From Methanobacteriota archaeon (GTDB taxonomy: Archaea > Thermoplasmatota > Poseidoniia > MGIII > CG-Epi1), in assembly GCA_014240055.1 (NCBI GenBank), contig JAAZXP010000024.1, forward strand, positions 1-16,487: a stretch of 16,487 nucleotides of DNA. The letters are read 5' to 3'. Under the pieces are notes generated by a model. That model saw nothing but the letters and a program-made list of their open reading frames with translations, ran no database searches and was not told the DNA's origin. How positions within the stretch are numbered: the stretch's first letter is position 1; each line of letters begins with the position of its first letter. Below are positions 1-6,566 of this stretch, piece by piece. The position numbers and the translations under genes were made by a program.

Positions 1-834
1 TTCATCATTTGTTTTAACTAAAGCTGCTTTAGCAAAATCATCGTGCTCAAAATTAAAAATCCCTTCATTTGACCATCCATGCTCATCATCTCCTATTAGT
101 CTTCGTTCTGGGTCTGTTGAAAGAGTAGTCTTTCCAGTTCCACTAAGGCCAAAGAATAAAGCAGAATCATTATTTAAGCCAATGTTTGCTGAACAATGCA
201 TAGGCATTACACCTTCTAAAGGAAGATAAAAATTAAGTGCAGAGAATATGGATTTTTTAATTTCTCCACCATATTCAGTACCTCCTATGATTGCCATTTT
301 CTTTTTTAGATTTAAAATAATGAATACCTTAGAATTCAATCCAAGTTCTTTCCAATTTTCGATATCAGTAGAATGAGCATTTAGAATCGTAAAATCAGGT
401 TTAAAGTCCTCGAGTTCTTCTTTTTCAGGTCTTAAAAACATATTATGAGAGAAATGCCCTTGCCAAGATTTAAGAGTAATAACTCTTAAAGGAAGTTGGT
501 ATCTTTTATCAGCTCCAGCAAAGCCATCAAATATGAATAATTCTTTCTGATTCATTTCTTTTTTAACAGCTTCTTCAAGTAAATCAAAGGATTTTTCACT
601 AAGAGGTTGATTAATTTCACCCCAATCTACCAAATCTTTAGTTTCTTCAGTTTTAACAATAAAACGATCCTTAGGTGATCTACCAGTATATATTCCAGTA
701 TTGACAATAACGGTACCATTATCTGATAATCGCCCTTCTTTACGATTCAGTTCTTGCTCTTTCCATTCTTCTTGGGAAAGATTGCAATGTATTGCTGAGG
801 GAATAATTCCCATCTGCTTCAACTGCTGAATCAT
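1..834 (-). CDS. pckA: ATP-dependent phosphoenolpyruvate carboxykinase, 5' part (278 residues, cut by window edge)
   Basis: This encodes PEP carboxykinase (ATP), which interconverts oxaloacetate plus ATP with PEP plus CO2 plus ADP at the entry to gluconeogenesis. Visible signatures are the N-terminal TGIYTGRSPKDRFIV stretch, a metal/substrate region with His213 (MPMHCSANIG), the P-loop GLSGTGKTT at residues 229-237 and the kinase-2 box LIGDDEHGW at 246-254. The family is about 520-540 residues long, so roughly the last 250 lie outside the window. The ATG at 832-834 is chosen because a TATA box sits about 26 bases upstream, which fits leaderless transcription, and because the protein begins in the normal place for the family. 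One oddity: after the kinase-2 box the usual FNFEGGCYAK reads FNFEHDDFAK (residues 260-269). The assignment is firm. Confidence 0.95.
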   Translation of the reverse strand, partial: MIQQLKQMGIIPSAIHCNLSQEEWKEQELNRKEGRLSDNGTVIVNTGIYTGRSPKDRFIVKTEETKDLVDWGEINQPLSEKSFDLLEEAVKKEMNQKELFIFDGFAGADKRYQLPLRVITLKSWQGHFSHNMFLRPEKEELEDFKPDFTILNAHSTDIENWKELGLNSKVFIILNLKKKMAIIGGTEYGGEIKKSIFSALNFYLPLEGVMPMHCSANIGLNNDSALFFGLSGTGKTTLSTDPERRLIGDDEHGWSNEGIFNFEHDDFAKAALVKTNDE

Positions 835-1069
835 ATAGGGCTGGAAACAAAACTGTATTTATAATTGCGGGATGCCTCTATCTTTTTTTGAATCTTTTAA
901 TTGACGTGCTATGGATTAAATAAATTGTAAACAAGCTCTTAACTAAGCGTATTTTCTAAGCTCTACTCCGACTAAACATTCTTTGGGTAAAAAGCTAATA
1001 TTAATGGCGCTATGAGCCTCTTAGTAAAGAATGAGTTTAGATGGAAATCCCCGAGAGAAAATCAACCAA
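835..1069. other. Intergenic region between pckA and tRNA-Val
   Basis: This 235-base AT-rich spacer separates divergent units. It holds the pckA TATA box and presumably the tRNA promoter; candidate TATA-like stretches on the plus strand are TTTAGATG (1036-1043) and CTAATATTAA (about 995-1004), neither convincing. The ATG at 1012 opens a reading frame that runs through the tRNA gene, so I do not treat it as coding. No stable RNA or repeat was recognised. Confidence 0.5.
856..863 (-). promoter_or_regulatory. TATA box of pckA (leaderless)
   Basis: TATAAATA on the minus strand is centred about 25.5 bases upstream of the pckA ATG. In archaea the TATA box lies about 26 bases before the transcription start, so the mRNA should begin at or next to the start codon. 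No Shine-Dalgarno sequence is seen. Confidence 0.7.
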
Positions 1070-1145
1070 GGGCCGGTGGTCTAGGGGTTATGACGTCGCC
1101 CTTACAAGGCGAAGATCGGCGGTTCGATTCCGCCCCGGCCCACCA
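1070..1145 (+). tRNA. tRNA-Val (anticodon UAC), CCA encoded
   Basis: A full cloverleaf can be drawn. The acceptor stem pairs 1070-1076 (GGGCCGG) with 1135-1141 (CCGGCCC). The D-stem is GTC/GAC (1079-1081 with 1092-1094). The anticodon stem TCGCC/GGCGA (1096-1100 with 1108-1112) closes the loop CTTACAA, with anticodon TAC at 1103-1105. The T-stem GGCGG/CCGCC closes the loop TTCGATT (1123-1129). The discriminator is A1142 and the CCA end (1143-1145) is encoded. There is no intron. Anticodon UAC reads valine codons. The GC-rich gene stands out from its AT-rich surroundings. Confidence 0.97.
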
Positions 1146-1164
1146 TTCTCGCCGTAAGCAAAAA

Positions 1165-1896
1165 ATGCTAGGTCAGAATTTTTTAATTGATAATAATATA
1201 GCTAAGAAAATAGTTGAAGTATCTTCTATTGAGCCTGATGAAAAAATTTTGGAAATAGGCCCTGGAAGGGGCGCTCTTACTGAATTATTGATAGAAAAAG
1301 GCAATCTTTTAGCTGTTGAAAAAGACAAATGGTTAGCTGTAGTATTAAAACAAAAATATGGCAAGCTTGCTCAGATTATTGAGGATGATATTCTCAAATT
1401 TGACATTCCTAAGATTGATGTTATTGTAGCTAATTTACCCTATTCGATTTCTTCACCCATCTTATTTAGATTATTCAATTATGAATGGAAACGGGCAATT
1501 TTAATGTTCCAAGAAGAATTTGCTAACCGTCTTGTGGCTAAACCAGGTTCTAAAGTTTATGGAAGATTATCAATAATGGCAAATCATTTTGTAAAAACTA
1601 AAAAGCTTTTTCGAGTATCAAAAACAGCATTTCAACCACAGCCAAAAATACATTCACAAGTGGTTCACTTAATACGCCGAGAACCAGACTATAAGTTAGA
1701 TGATTTTGATACTTTTGAGCGTGTTGTGCGGTCAATGTTCACGCACAGACGAAAGAAAATCCGTAATTGCTTAAAGCTTGATTTTCCTGATTTGGATTTA
1801 GATGACCTAGAGAATATGAACGAAAGAGCTGAAGTTTTGGAACCAAAAGAAATTGCAGTTTTGTCTAATAAGATATATTCTAGGCTTTCAAAATAG
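1165..1896 (+). CDS. ksgA: 16S rRNA (adenine-N6,N6)-dimethyltransferase (KsgA/Dim1)
   Basis: This S-adenosylmethionine (SAM)-dependent enzyme dimethylates two adjacent adenines in the 3'-terminal helix of small-subunit rRNA during ribosome assembly. With the start at ATG 1165 the protein has 243 residues. It shows the N-terminal GQNFL SAM-binding motif (residues 3-7), motif I EIGPGRGALT (30-39), the acidic VEKD (51-54), the catalytic NLPYSIS (90-96) and the family FQEEFANRL block. The in-frame ATG at 1012 would read through the tRNA and is rejected; no other start codon exists between the tRNA and 1165. That leaves a very short N-terminus before GQNFL. The region where a TATA box would be needed is the GC-rich tRNA 3' end, so co-transcription with the tRNA is likely. 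The 3' end overlaps the convergent SCP2-like gene by 9 bases. Confidence 0.93.
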   Translation: MLGQNFLIDNNIAKKIVEVSSIEPDEKILEIGPGRGALTELLIEKGNLLAVEKDKWLAVVLKQKYGKLAQIIEDDILKFDIPKIDVIVANLPYSISSPILFRLFNYEWKRAILMFQEEFANRLVAKPGSKVYGRLSIMANHFVKTKKLFRVSKTAFQPQPKIHSQVVHLIRREPDYKLDDFDTFERVVRSMFTHRRKKIRNCLKLDFPDLDLDDLENMNERAEVLEPKEIAVLSNKIYSRLSK

Positions 1897-2229
1897 ACTC
1901 TTTAGTAAGAGCATATCCATTATACTGGCTTTAACTTTCAAATCCCCAGACATGTATGCTTTTATTGGAGAGGATTCTTTTGCCATAAGAGCCAATATTA
2001 CTTCAGAAGATGCAGTAACTACCAAATCAGCAGTAGTATCTTCAGTTTCTTTAAAACTCTCTATTTTTAAATTATCTAATTTAGTTGAATAATTTTCTCC
2101 ATCAGATATGCAAATACATATTGTTCTATTTTTCCCTTCAATTTTTTTAGAAAACGTTGGTTCATCATTTATTCTAGAGTTAAATTCTCGAACTTTTTCT
2201 TCAAGCTTTGTTACTACTTTATTTGTCAT
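1888..2229 (-). CDS. SCP2 sterol-carrier-like domain protein
   Basis: This is a 113-residue single-domain protein. The C-terminal half, with ADLVVTASSEVILALMAKES followed by an AYMSGDLKVKAS segment, matches the end of the SCP2 fold, a small lipid-binding domain with a hydrophobic tunnel. Charged residues fill the N-terminal 25 positions and no signal peptide is seen, so it is probably cytosolic. Its ligand is unknown; archaea generally lack sterols, so isoprenoid lipids or other hydrophobic molecules are possible (inference). It is the last gene of the pheT-priS-rnhB operon: its ATG overlaps the end of rnhB by 11 bases, suggesting translational coupling. Its own 3' end overlaps ksgA on the other strand. 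Confidence 0.7.
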   Translation of the reverse strand: MTNKVVTKLEEKVREFNSRINDEPTFSKKIEGKNRTICICISDGENYSTKLDNLKIESFKETEDTTADLVVTASSEVILALMAKESSPIKAYMSGDLKVKASIMDMLLLKSLF

Positions 2230-2872
2230 TATTTACACCAAAATCGTTAAGCGTTTTTACAGGACGTATTCTTTCCAAAGTTTTCCAACTTTTCCGCGTT
2301 CCTGTAGGCCACTTGTTATTATCAGAATAAAAGCTCTTCAAAAACTTAATTGTTCTTTCATCGGAAGGATATCCACTTCCAAAATCTCCGATTTCATCTT
2401 TAAGTTTACGTATTTCATTTTCTCTTGTTTCTTTTGCAATGATGGAAGCTGCAGCCACAACCAATATTTTCGCATCAGCTTTATGCATAGAGATTATGTC
2501 AGTATCTTTTTGATTTGTCAGTCCAGATTTAATTTGTAATCCAAAACGTTGTTCATTAACATCTGCAGCATCAACATAAGCTACGTTCGGATTTAATTTA
2601 GATATTAGATTCGTGAAAGCCTCACGATTTAAATCATTCAATTTATTTTTTTTGCGATATTCATCTACTATTTGAGGTTCTATTATTTCTACTGCAAAAA
2701 TAAATTTTTCTTTTATAATTTCAGCTAATTCTTTTCTCTTTGTTTTTGTTAATAATTTTGAATCACGGATACCTAAATTTTCTATTTCTTTAGCATTATC
2801 AACAACGACTGCTGCCACAACTAATGGCCCCATCACAGGTCCTTTTCCAGCTTCATCCACTCCACAGATCAT
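2219..2872 (-). CDS. rnhB: Ribonuclease HII
   Basis: RNase HII cuts the RNA strand of RNA/DNA hybrids and at single ribonucleotides in DNA, helping remove primers and misincorporated ribonucleotides. With the start at ATG 2872 the protein has 217 residues. It has the catalytic GVDEAGKGP (Asp6, Glu7), YVDAAD with the third acidic residue near 101, and HKADAKILVVAAASIIAK with Asp133, followed by GSGYPSD. A start eight codons further upstream (2896) is possible. The one chosen forms an ATGA overlap with the priS stop codon and gives the usual archaeal N-terminus directly before GVDEAG. It lies in an operon with primase, and its end overlaps the SCP2-like gene. Confidence 0.93.
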   Translation of the reverse strand: MICGVDEAGKGPVMGPLVVAAVVVDNAKEIENLGIRDSKLLTKTKRKELAEIIKEKFIFAVEIIEPQIVDEYRKKNKLNDLNREAFTNLISKLNPNVAYVDAADVNEQRFGLQIKSGLTNQKDTDIISMHKADAKILVVAAASIIAKETRENEIRKLKDEIGDFGSGYPSDERTIKFLKSFYSDNNKWPTGTRKSWKTLERIRPVKTLNDFGVNNDK

Positions 2873-4065
2873 GTTTCGAGTACCAAATTTGCCCATTTAC
2901 GAGCCATGAAGTAAATCGCTGCGCTTTCAGGTAAATCCACTACACTATTAGGTTCGAGTTTGACAATTCCATCTCCCATAGTTACTGGATGATTGACTAT
3001 CGATCTTACTTTAACTAAATCTTGTCCAAAAGCAGTAGCCTCTTTCATAGGGTCGAATGTTTCTAATTTAGCTGAATTCATTACAGTTACTTTTAGTCCA
3101 GAGCCTCCATGTAATGAACCTGGCAGTCGTATTAGCCGGTGTATATCTCCAGTAACTGGTTCATCAGGATGAATTGCAGTTTCTTTTAATGCAATTCGAA
3201 CCAATCTTTTTTTAGGAGATTTAGGCATTTTATTGAAAATTTCTTCATTAGTATTTTTTGTATTGAATGCTATGTTTTTTAATCCTAATTTTTTCATAGA
3301 GTTTTCTCTTTCCTCTTTACTCAAATCTCTCAAATTATCTAATGTTCGGTGTATATGCCTAGTAATAATTCCTTGCCATCCTTTTGATTCTTTCTTTGGA
3401 AGTTTTTCTACTCCTATATTTTTTCTTTCCACACCTCTACCCCTAATTGGATATTCTTTTGTGTATCCTGCATCAATTAAAATTTTGTTTAAATCTAAGC
3501 CTTTTCCAGTAAGATAGTCTGCTATTTCTCTTCTAGCACCAGAGGGTAGTGTAAGTACATCTGGTGTTCTTACATGAACATGGTATCCTCTTCCGCCACT
3601 GAAGGTTATTAGTAAATCATTTTCATTTAATCCAAAATCACCTAGTAAAACATCGACAACTAATCTATATGTCTGTTCTCTAATATAATCCATGAGCTTA
3701 GAAAAGGTAATATTGCCTTTTTTTACATCTTCCATTTCAGGCAGGTGATCTGCATCTAAATCAAAGATTAGATCAGCTCCCATCCATTCCTTGTCAATCA
3801 TTGTGTTTTTTCCAGGGTCTTTGTAATAGGCAACAGAATGATAGCTGTGGGCTGGAGCAACTCGAATCAGATATTTTTTGACATCTTTTATACTTCTAAA
3901 TTTTTGATGCCTGTTCATAATTCCACCTTCCCAGCTAAGAAATCCCCATTCTCTAGCAGTGAATCTAGGTGGTAAGGTAATATCTGCAGTACGGTAATAC
4001 TCCTGAAATTTTTCTTTCAAAAAATCTCGAGTTTTAATGGGTTCTATATCTTTTAGAAAGCTCAT
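2869..4065 (-). CDS. priS: DNA primase small (catalytic) subunit PriS
   Basis: This is the catalytic subunit of the archaeal/eukaryotic-type primase, which makes primers for chromosome replication together with PriL. The 398-residue protein has the active-site DxD motif in IFDLDAD (Asp102, Asp104), the nucleotide-binding motif SGGRGYHVHV (156-165) and the C-terminal GDIHRLIRLPGSLHG block (306-320) with the third catalytic Asp at 307. Length is slightly above the usual 340-390. No PriL gene is in the window. The start ATG overlaps the stop of the upstream gene as ATGA, and the stop overlaps the rnhB start in the same way, so the three genes are probably translationally coupled. Confidence 0.95.
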   Translation of the reverse strand: MSFLKDIEPIKTRDFLKEKFQEYYRTADITLPPRFTAREWGFLSWEGGIMNRHQKFRSIKDVKKYLIRVAPAHSYHSVAYYKDPGKNTMIDKEWMGADLIFDLDADHLPEMEDVKKGNITFSKLMDYIREQTYRLVVDVLLGDFGLNENDLLITFSGGRGYHVHVRTPDVLTLPSGARREIADYLTGKGLDLNKILIDAGYTKEYPIRGRGVERKNIGVEKLPKKESKGWQGIITRHIHRTLDNLRDLSKEERENSMKKLGLKNIAFNTKNTNEEIFNKMPKSPKKRLVRIALKETAIHPDEPVTGDIHRLIRLPGSLHGGSGLKVTVMNSAKLETFDPMKEATAFGQDLVKVRSIVNHPVTMGDGIVKLEPNSVVDLPESAAIYFMARKWANLVLET

Positions 4066-4466
4066 CCTATTACATTATACCAAGATTTTTTAGCGCCCAT
4101 TATTCCTTGGCTAAACCATCCATTTCTCAGTTTTTGAGTTATTGTATATTCCCATGGTTTCCGTGGTAATTTTTCAGAAAATTTTTGGAGTAATTCTTTT
4201 ATTTTTAAGCTATCTTCTCCACGTACTTCGACATATGTTATATTTCCAGAATTAGGTCTCTCTTCCCATATGTCTATAGTAGTAGAAATATTGGCTATTA
4301 TATATCTATAAACCATTGCAGTCCTCTCTAGGGCAATCACAATTGCAACACTACTATATGAGCGGTGCACATTTTTTCTTTCATAAGTATAATTTAGTTC
4401 GTCTAATAAACTTCTCATTGCTGTAGCAGTAGATTTAGATTCAAAGCAAACTGGTAATTTTACCAA
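4062..4466 (-). CDS. Conserved-looking protein of unknown function between pheT and priS
   Basis: The product is about 134 residues and I do not recognise the family. It is basic, with no signal peptide and no membrane segment. It starts with an alternating alpha/beta pattern (residues 1-55), has a KIKELLQKFSEKLP helix near residue 90, and a Trp/Lys-rich C-terminus. The proposed start is TTG at 4464-4466, overlapping the pheT stop by 7 bases; the first in-frame ATG would remove the first 16 residues. The stop forms an ATGA overlap with priS. Being sandwiched and coupled between pheT and priS argues that it is real and expressed. A role in replication or translation is only a guess from neighbours. 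Confidence 0.75.
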   Translation of the reverse strand: MVKLPVCFESKSTATAMRSLLDELNYTYERKNVHRSYSSVAIVIALERTAMVYRYIIANISTTIDIWEERPNSGNITYVEVRGEDSLKIKELLQKFSEKLPRKPWEYTITQKLRNGWFSQGIMGAKKSWYNVIG

Positions 4467-6073
4467 TGGATTTCTCCACCAATTGCGGGATAACCAATTT
4501 CTAATTCTTCTAAGATACGTGGATGAATTTCCCCGTATTTCAAGATATAATTTTCATTTTTTATCTGAACGCTGCGGCCAGAGATAAAGATGGGATCATC
4601 ACAATCTTCATTATCTCCCAAAATTCCTAAACGTTGAGATATTATTTCTGCAGTAGATTTTGCATTTGAAAACGTTGATTTAGTTGCCAATTCTATCCAA
4701 GCAAGTGATTTATGGTTGCTATGTTCCTTTACAATATCTCCAAATTCAAAAACTCTTTGAGGTAGTTCTCTATGTTTGTTATTTTTCAAAAGTTCTAATA
4801 AGTTTGGTAAAATACTAGAACGTAACATATGGTAGTCTTCAGTAACCGGATTAGAAACTGTAGCTTCATTATCATTTTCTCTCTCCGTTATTTCATGGAG
4901 CATTTTTGATGATGTTAGTGTAAGAGTGACTACTTCTTGGAAACCAATACCTAACATAGTTTCTCTACAATTATCTCCTAATTTTCTAGACTCTAATGCC
5001 CTTCCAAAGGTAACTTCTTTAGGCAATTGTTCAGGTAAGTTATCATATCCTAAACCAATAGCAACTTCTTCAAGTAAATCAACAGGATGAAGTATGTCTG
5101 CTCTGTATGCCGGAACCTTGACGTACCATGTACCATCTTGCAAGTCTGGTTCCATAGCACATTTCCTGAAAGCTTTAAAAATAGCAAAATTTTCAGGATC
5201 ATATCCTAATAATTTAATCAAATAATCATTCCCTATTTTATGGATTTTTGGCTCCATGTTAGGTACAATTATTTTTTCGGAAGGATATCTTATTTCTAGT
5301 TGTTCTATGTCTCCACCTCTTTCAACTAAAGCTGCAGTTACAATGTTTAGACATGCTTCAACAGCTTCTCTGTCTAATCCTGTAACGTCTATCAATACAT
5401 CCGTTGTACTCTCAGTAATGGTGGTTAATGCACCGTTAATGATAGGTGGCATTGATGCAACTTCATCAACAGAATCAATAATCAGTGGATACTTATCAAA
5501 TTGAGTTAAAAGATGTGCATATTCAATCCCTTTAGGATGCTCTTTAAGAATTTCTTCAGGTGTCATTTCATAATCTTTTTGAAGAGGAACAAATGCAGGT
5601 TCATGTGGTGAACATGTAGTATAGTGAAAAGGTGCTTTAAGTTTAGCTAAATCGTGAATGCCAATTGATACTTTACTTCTTTTACGGCCTAATGTAACAT
5701 GTAATTTTTCTTGAAGCTCCATTAAACATTTAATTGAGGTATTATCTAATTCAATACCTCTCACGATACCTCCTAAAACTTCAGGTCTAATATCCAAGAC
5801 CTCTTTAGATACAGTCATATGTGTTGAAGGTTTTTTAGTAATGTAATCGACTAATCCTAATTGTTGTTCTGAAAAAGCTCTTATAGCTCTTGCAACGCCT
5901 TCGGTAGATAGTAAATCCGGTCTGTCTGGAAAAAATTCAACTACGGCTTGTTCTTCACCAATCTCATCCGGATCTGATCCGATTAGAGGTATTATTTTCG
6001 AAAAATCATCGGAACTAATCGGCTCTTTGAGCATTCGATTGAGGTCATTAAATTGGATGTTGATTACTGGCAT
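4460..6073 (-). CDS. pheT: Phenylalanine--tRNA ligase beta subunit (archaeal type)
   Basis: This is the beta chain of the alpha2beta2 PheRS, which charges tRNA-Phe. At 537 residues it has the shorter archaeal/eukaryotic length and lacks the bacterial N-terminal tRNA-binding-domain extension. The N-terminal part contains EFFPDRPDLLSTEGVARA (around residues 47-64). The B3/B4 editing-like region includes VRGIELDN and SIGIHDLAKLKAPFHY. The B5 region lies around 265-350 with VPAYRADILHPVDLLEEVAI, and the catalytic-like core follows (SNPVTEDYHMLRSSILPNLLELL). The alpha gene pheS is not in the window. The ATG at 6071-6073 is supported by a TATA-like box about 26 bases upstream, so this gene probably starts the five-gene operon on a leaderless mRNA. 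Confidence 0.95.
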   Translation of the reverse strand: MPVINIQFNDLNRMLKEPISSDDFSKIIPLIGSDPDEIGEEQAVVEFFPDRPDLLSTEGVARAIRAFSEQQLGLVDYITKKPSTHMTVSKEVLDIRPEVLGGIVRGIELDNTSIKCLMELQEKLHVTLGRKRSKVSIGIHDLAKLKAPFHYTTCSPHEPAFVPLQKDYEMTPEEILKEHPKGIEYAHLLTQFDKYPLIIDSVDEVASMPPIINGALTTITESTTDVLIDVTGLDREAVEACLNIVTAALVERGGDIEQLEIRYPSEKIIVPNMEPKIHKIGNDYLIKLLGYDPENFAIFKAFRKCAMEPDLQDGTWYVKVPAYRADILHPVDLLEEVAIGLGYDNLPEQLPKEVTFGRALESRKLGDNCRETMLGIGFQEVVTLTLTSSKMLHEITERENDNEATVSNPVTEDYHMLRSSILPNLLELLKNNKHRELPQRVFEFGDIVKEHSNHKSLAWIELATKSTFSNAKSTAEIISQRLGILGDNEDCDDPIFISGRSVQIKNENYILKYGEIHPRILEELEIGYPAIGGEIHW

Positions 6074-6092
6074 CTTAAACCCTTAATTAACG

Positions 6093-6102
6093 CCATTATA
6101 AG
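6093..6102 (-). promoter_or_regulatory. TATA-like box of the pheT operon
   Basis: Minus-strand CTTATAATGG, with the palindromic TTATAA core at 6096-6101, is centred about 25.5 bases before the pheT ATG. This is the expected position for a leaderless archaeal transcript. It lies in the 55-base spacer between the eL41 stop and pheT. Confidence 0.65.
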
Positions 6103-6128
6103 CCAATATCTCGACAATTACAATATTA

Positions 6129-6233
6129 CTACTTGTTACGCCTTCTTTCACGCTTTCTACGGCGCATCTTCTTCTTACGCCATTTCCATCGTTGTTTTCC
6201 GGCTTTTTTCCAAACGCGAGAGCTTCTCTTCAT
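6129..6233 (-). CDS. rpl41e: Ribosomal protein eL41 (34 residues)
   Basis: A very short ORF encodes 34 residues, about two thirds of them Lys or Arg. The C-terminal 20 residues, from RWKWRKKKMRRRK to the end, follow the pattern of eL41, a roughly 25-residue single-helix large-subunit protein with a W-(R/K)-KK-RMRR-KR-KRR composition. The N-terminal nine or so residues (MKRSSRVWK) extend beyond the usual length. A strong TATA-like stretch lies 28-35 bases upstream, giving a short or absent leader. Such tiny genes are often missed by gene callers. It sits between the zinc-ribbon gene and pheT on the same strand, with its own promoter. An internal start at Met23 would be too short to be the protein. 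Confidence 0.82.
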   Translation of the reverse strand: MKRSSRVWKKAGKQRWKWRKKKMRRRKRERRRNK

Positions 6234-6260
6234 TATTAGGTTGGTCGCACTCGCACACTG

Positions 6261-6268
6261 TATATAAA
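6261..6268 (-). promoter_or_regulatory. TATA box of the eL41 gene
   Basis: Minus-strand TTTATATA, within ATTTTATATA, ends 28 bases upstream of the eL41 ATG. Its centre at about -31 predicts a transcript with a leader of only a few bases. It starts 12 bases beyond the stop codon of the upstream zinc-ribbon gene. Confidence 0.7.
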
Positions 6269-6279
6269 ATCAGACCTCT

Positions 6280-6492
6280 TCAATAATCTAGGATATTAGT
6301 GCCTGGATTTTCTATTTTTTCCTTAACTTTTTTGATTAGTTCAGGAAGATTAGAGTGTTCTGAGGTCTTTACCCAAATTCTAACCTTTTTTATTTTGATT
6401 GTATAATCGCATTTTATACACTTTTTACTTTTTTGTTTGAGATTTATTCCGCAGACATTTTTGCATTTGGGGCAAGAAATAACTCCTAACAC
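6280..6492 (-). CDS. Small zinc-ribbon protein (DUF1922-like)
   Basis: The 70-residue product has an N-terminal zinc ribbon with Cys7-x2-Cys10 and Cys25-x2-Cys28, plus an extra Cys14. A strongly basic beta-like stretch (KIKKVRIWVKT) and a helix (LPELIKKVKEKIEN) follow. The layout resembles the archaeal DUF1922 zinc-binding family, whose function is not known; this match is by eye and moderate. The start is GTG at 6490-6492. It is divergent from asnS with a 74-base spacer. A TATTTA element on the minus strand (6514-6519) lies about 24 bases upstream. Confidence 0.7.
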   Translation of the reverse strand: MLGVISCPKCKNVCGINLKQKSKKCIKCDYTIKIKKVRIWVKTSEHSNLPELIKKVKEKIENPGTNILDY

Positions 6493-6511
6493 ATGGTTCG
6501 TATTACATCTA

Positions 6512-6519
6512 AGTAAATA
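6512..6519 (-). promoter_or_regulatory. Possible TATA box of the zinc-ribbon gene
   Basis: Minus-strand TATTTACT is centred roughly 24 bases upstream of the GTG start at 6492, compatible with a leaderless transcript. The spacing is slightly short and the sequence only a moderate match. Confidence 0.4.
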
Positions 6520-6536
6520 GAATTTTCATTAGAAAG

Positions 6537-6543
6537 TATTATG
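6537..6543 (+). promoter_or_regulatory. Possible TATA box of asnS
   Basis: TATTATG, preceded by the purine-rich AGAAAG that could serve as a TFB recognition element, is centred 27 bases before the asnS ATG. It fits a leaderless start, but the match to the archaeal TATA consensus is weak. Confidence 0.4.
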
Positions 6544-6566
6544 ATGGTGCATCTAATCGCATATCA

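Noticed and set aside
1070..1145. tRNA-Val as an integration (att) site
   Set aside because: No integrase, no second copy of the tRNA 3' end and no foreign-looking block nearby; the following gene is housekeeping ksgA.
1012..1164. N-terminal extension of ksgA starting at ATG 1012
   Set aside because: The frame passes through the whole tRNA-Val gene; the peptide has no relation to KsgA, whose family N-terminus begins at ATG 1165.
2108..2539. Plus-strand 143-codon ORF
   Set aside because: Antisense to rnhB and the SCP2-like gene, with a Phe/Ser/Ile-rich composition typical of the reverse strand of an AT-rich gene.
6053..6286. Plus-strand 77-codon ORF
   Set aside because: It begins with TTG inside pheT and is antisense to eL41 and the promoters; no recognisable protein pattern.
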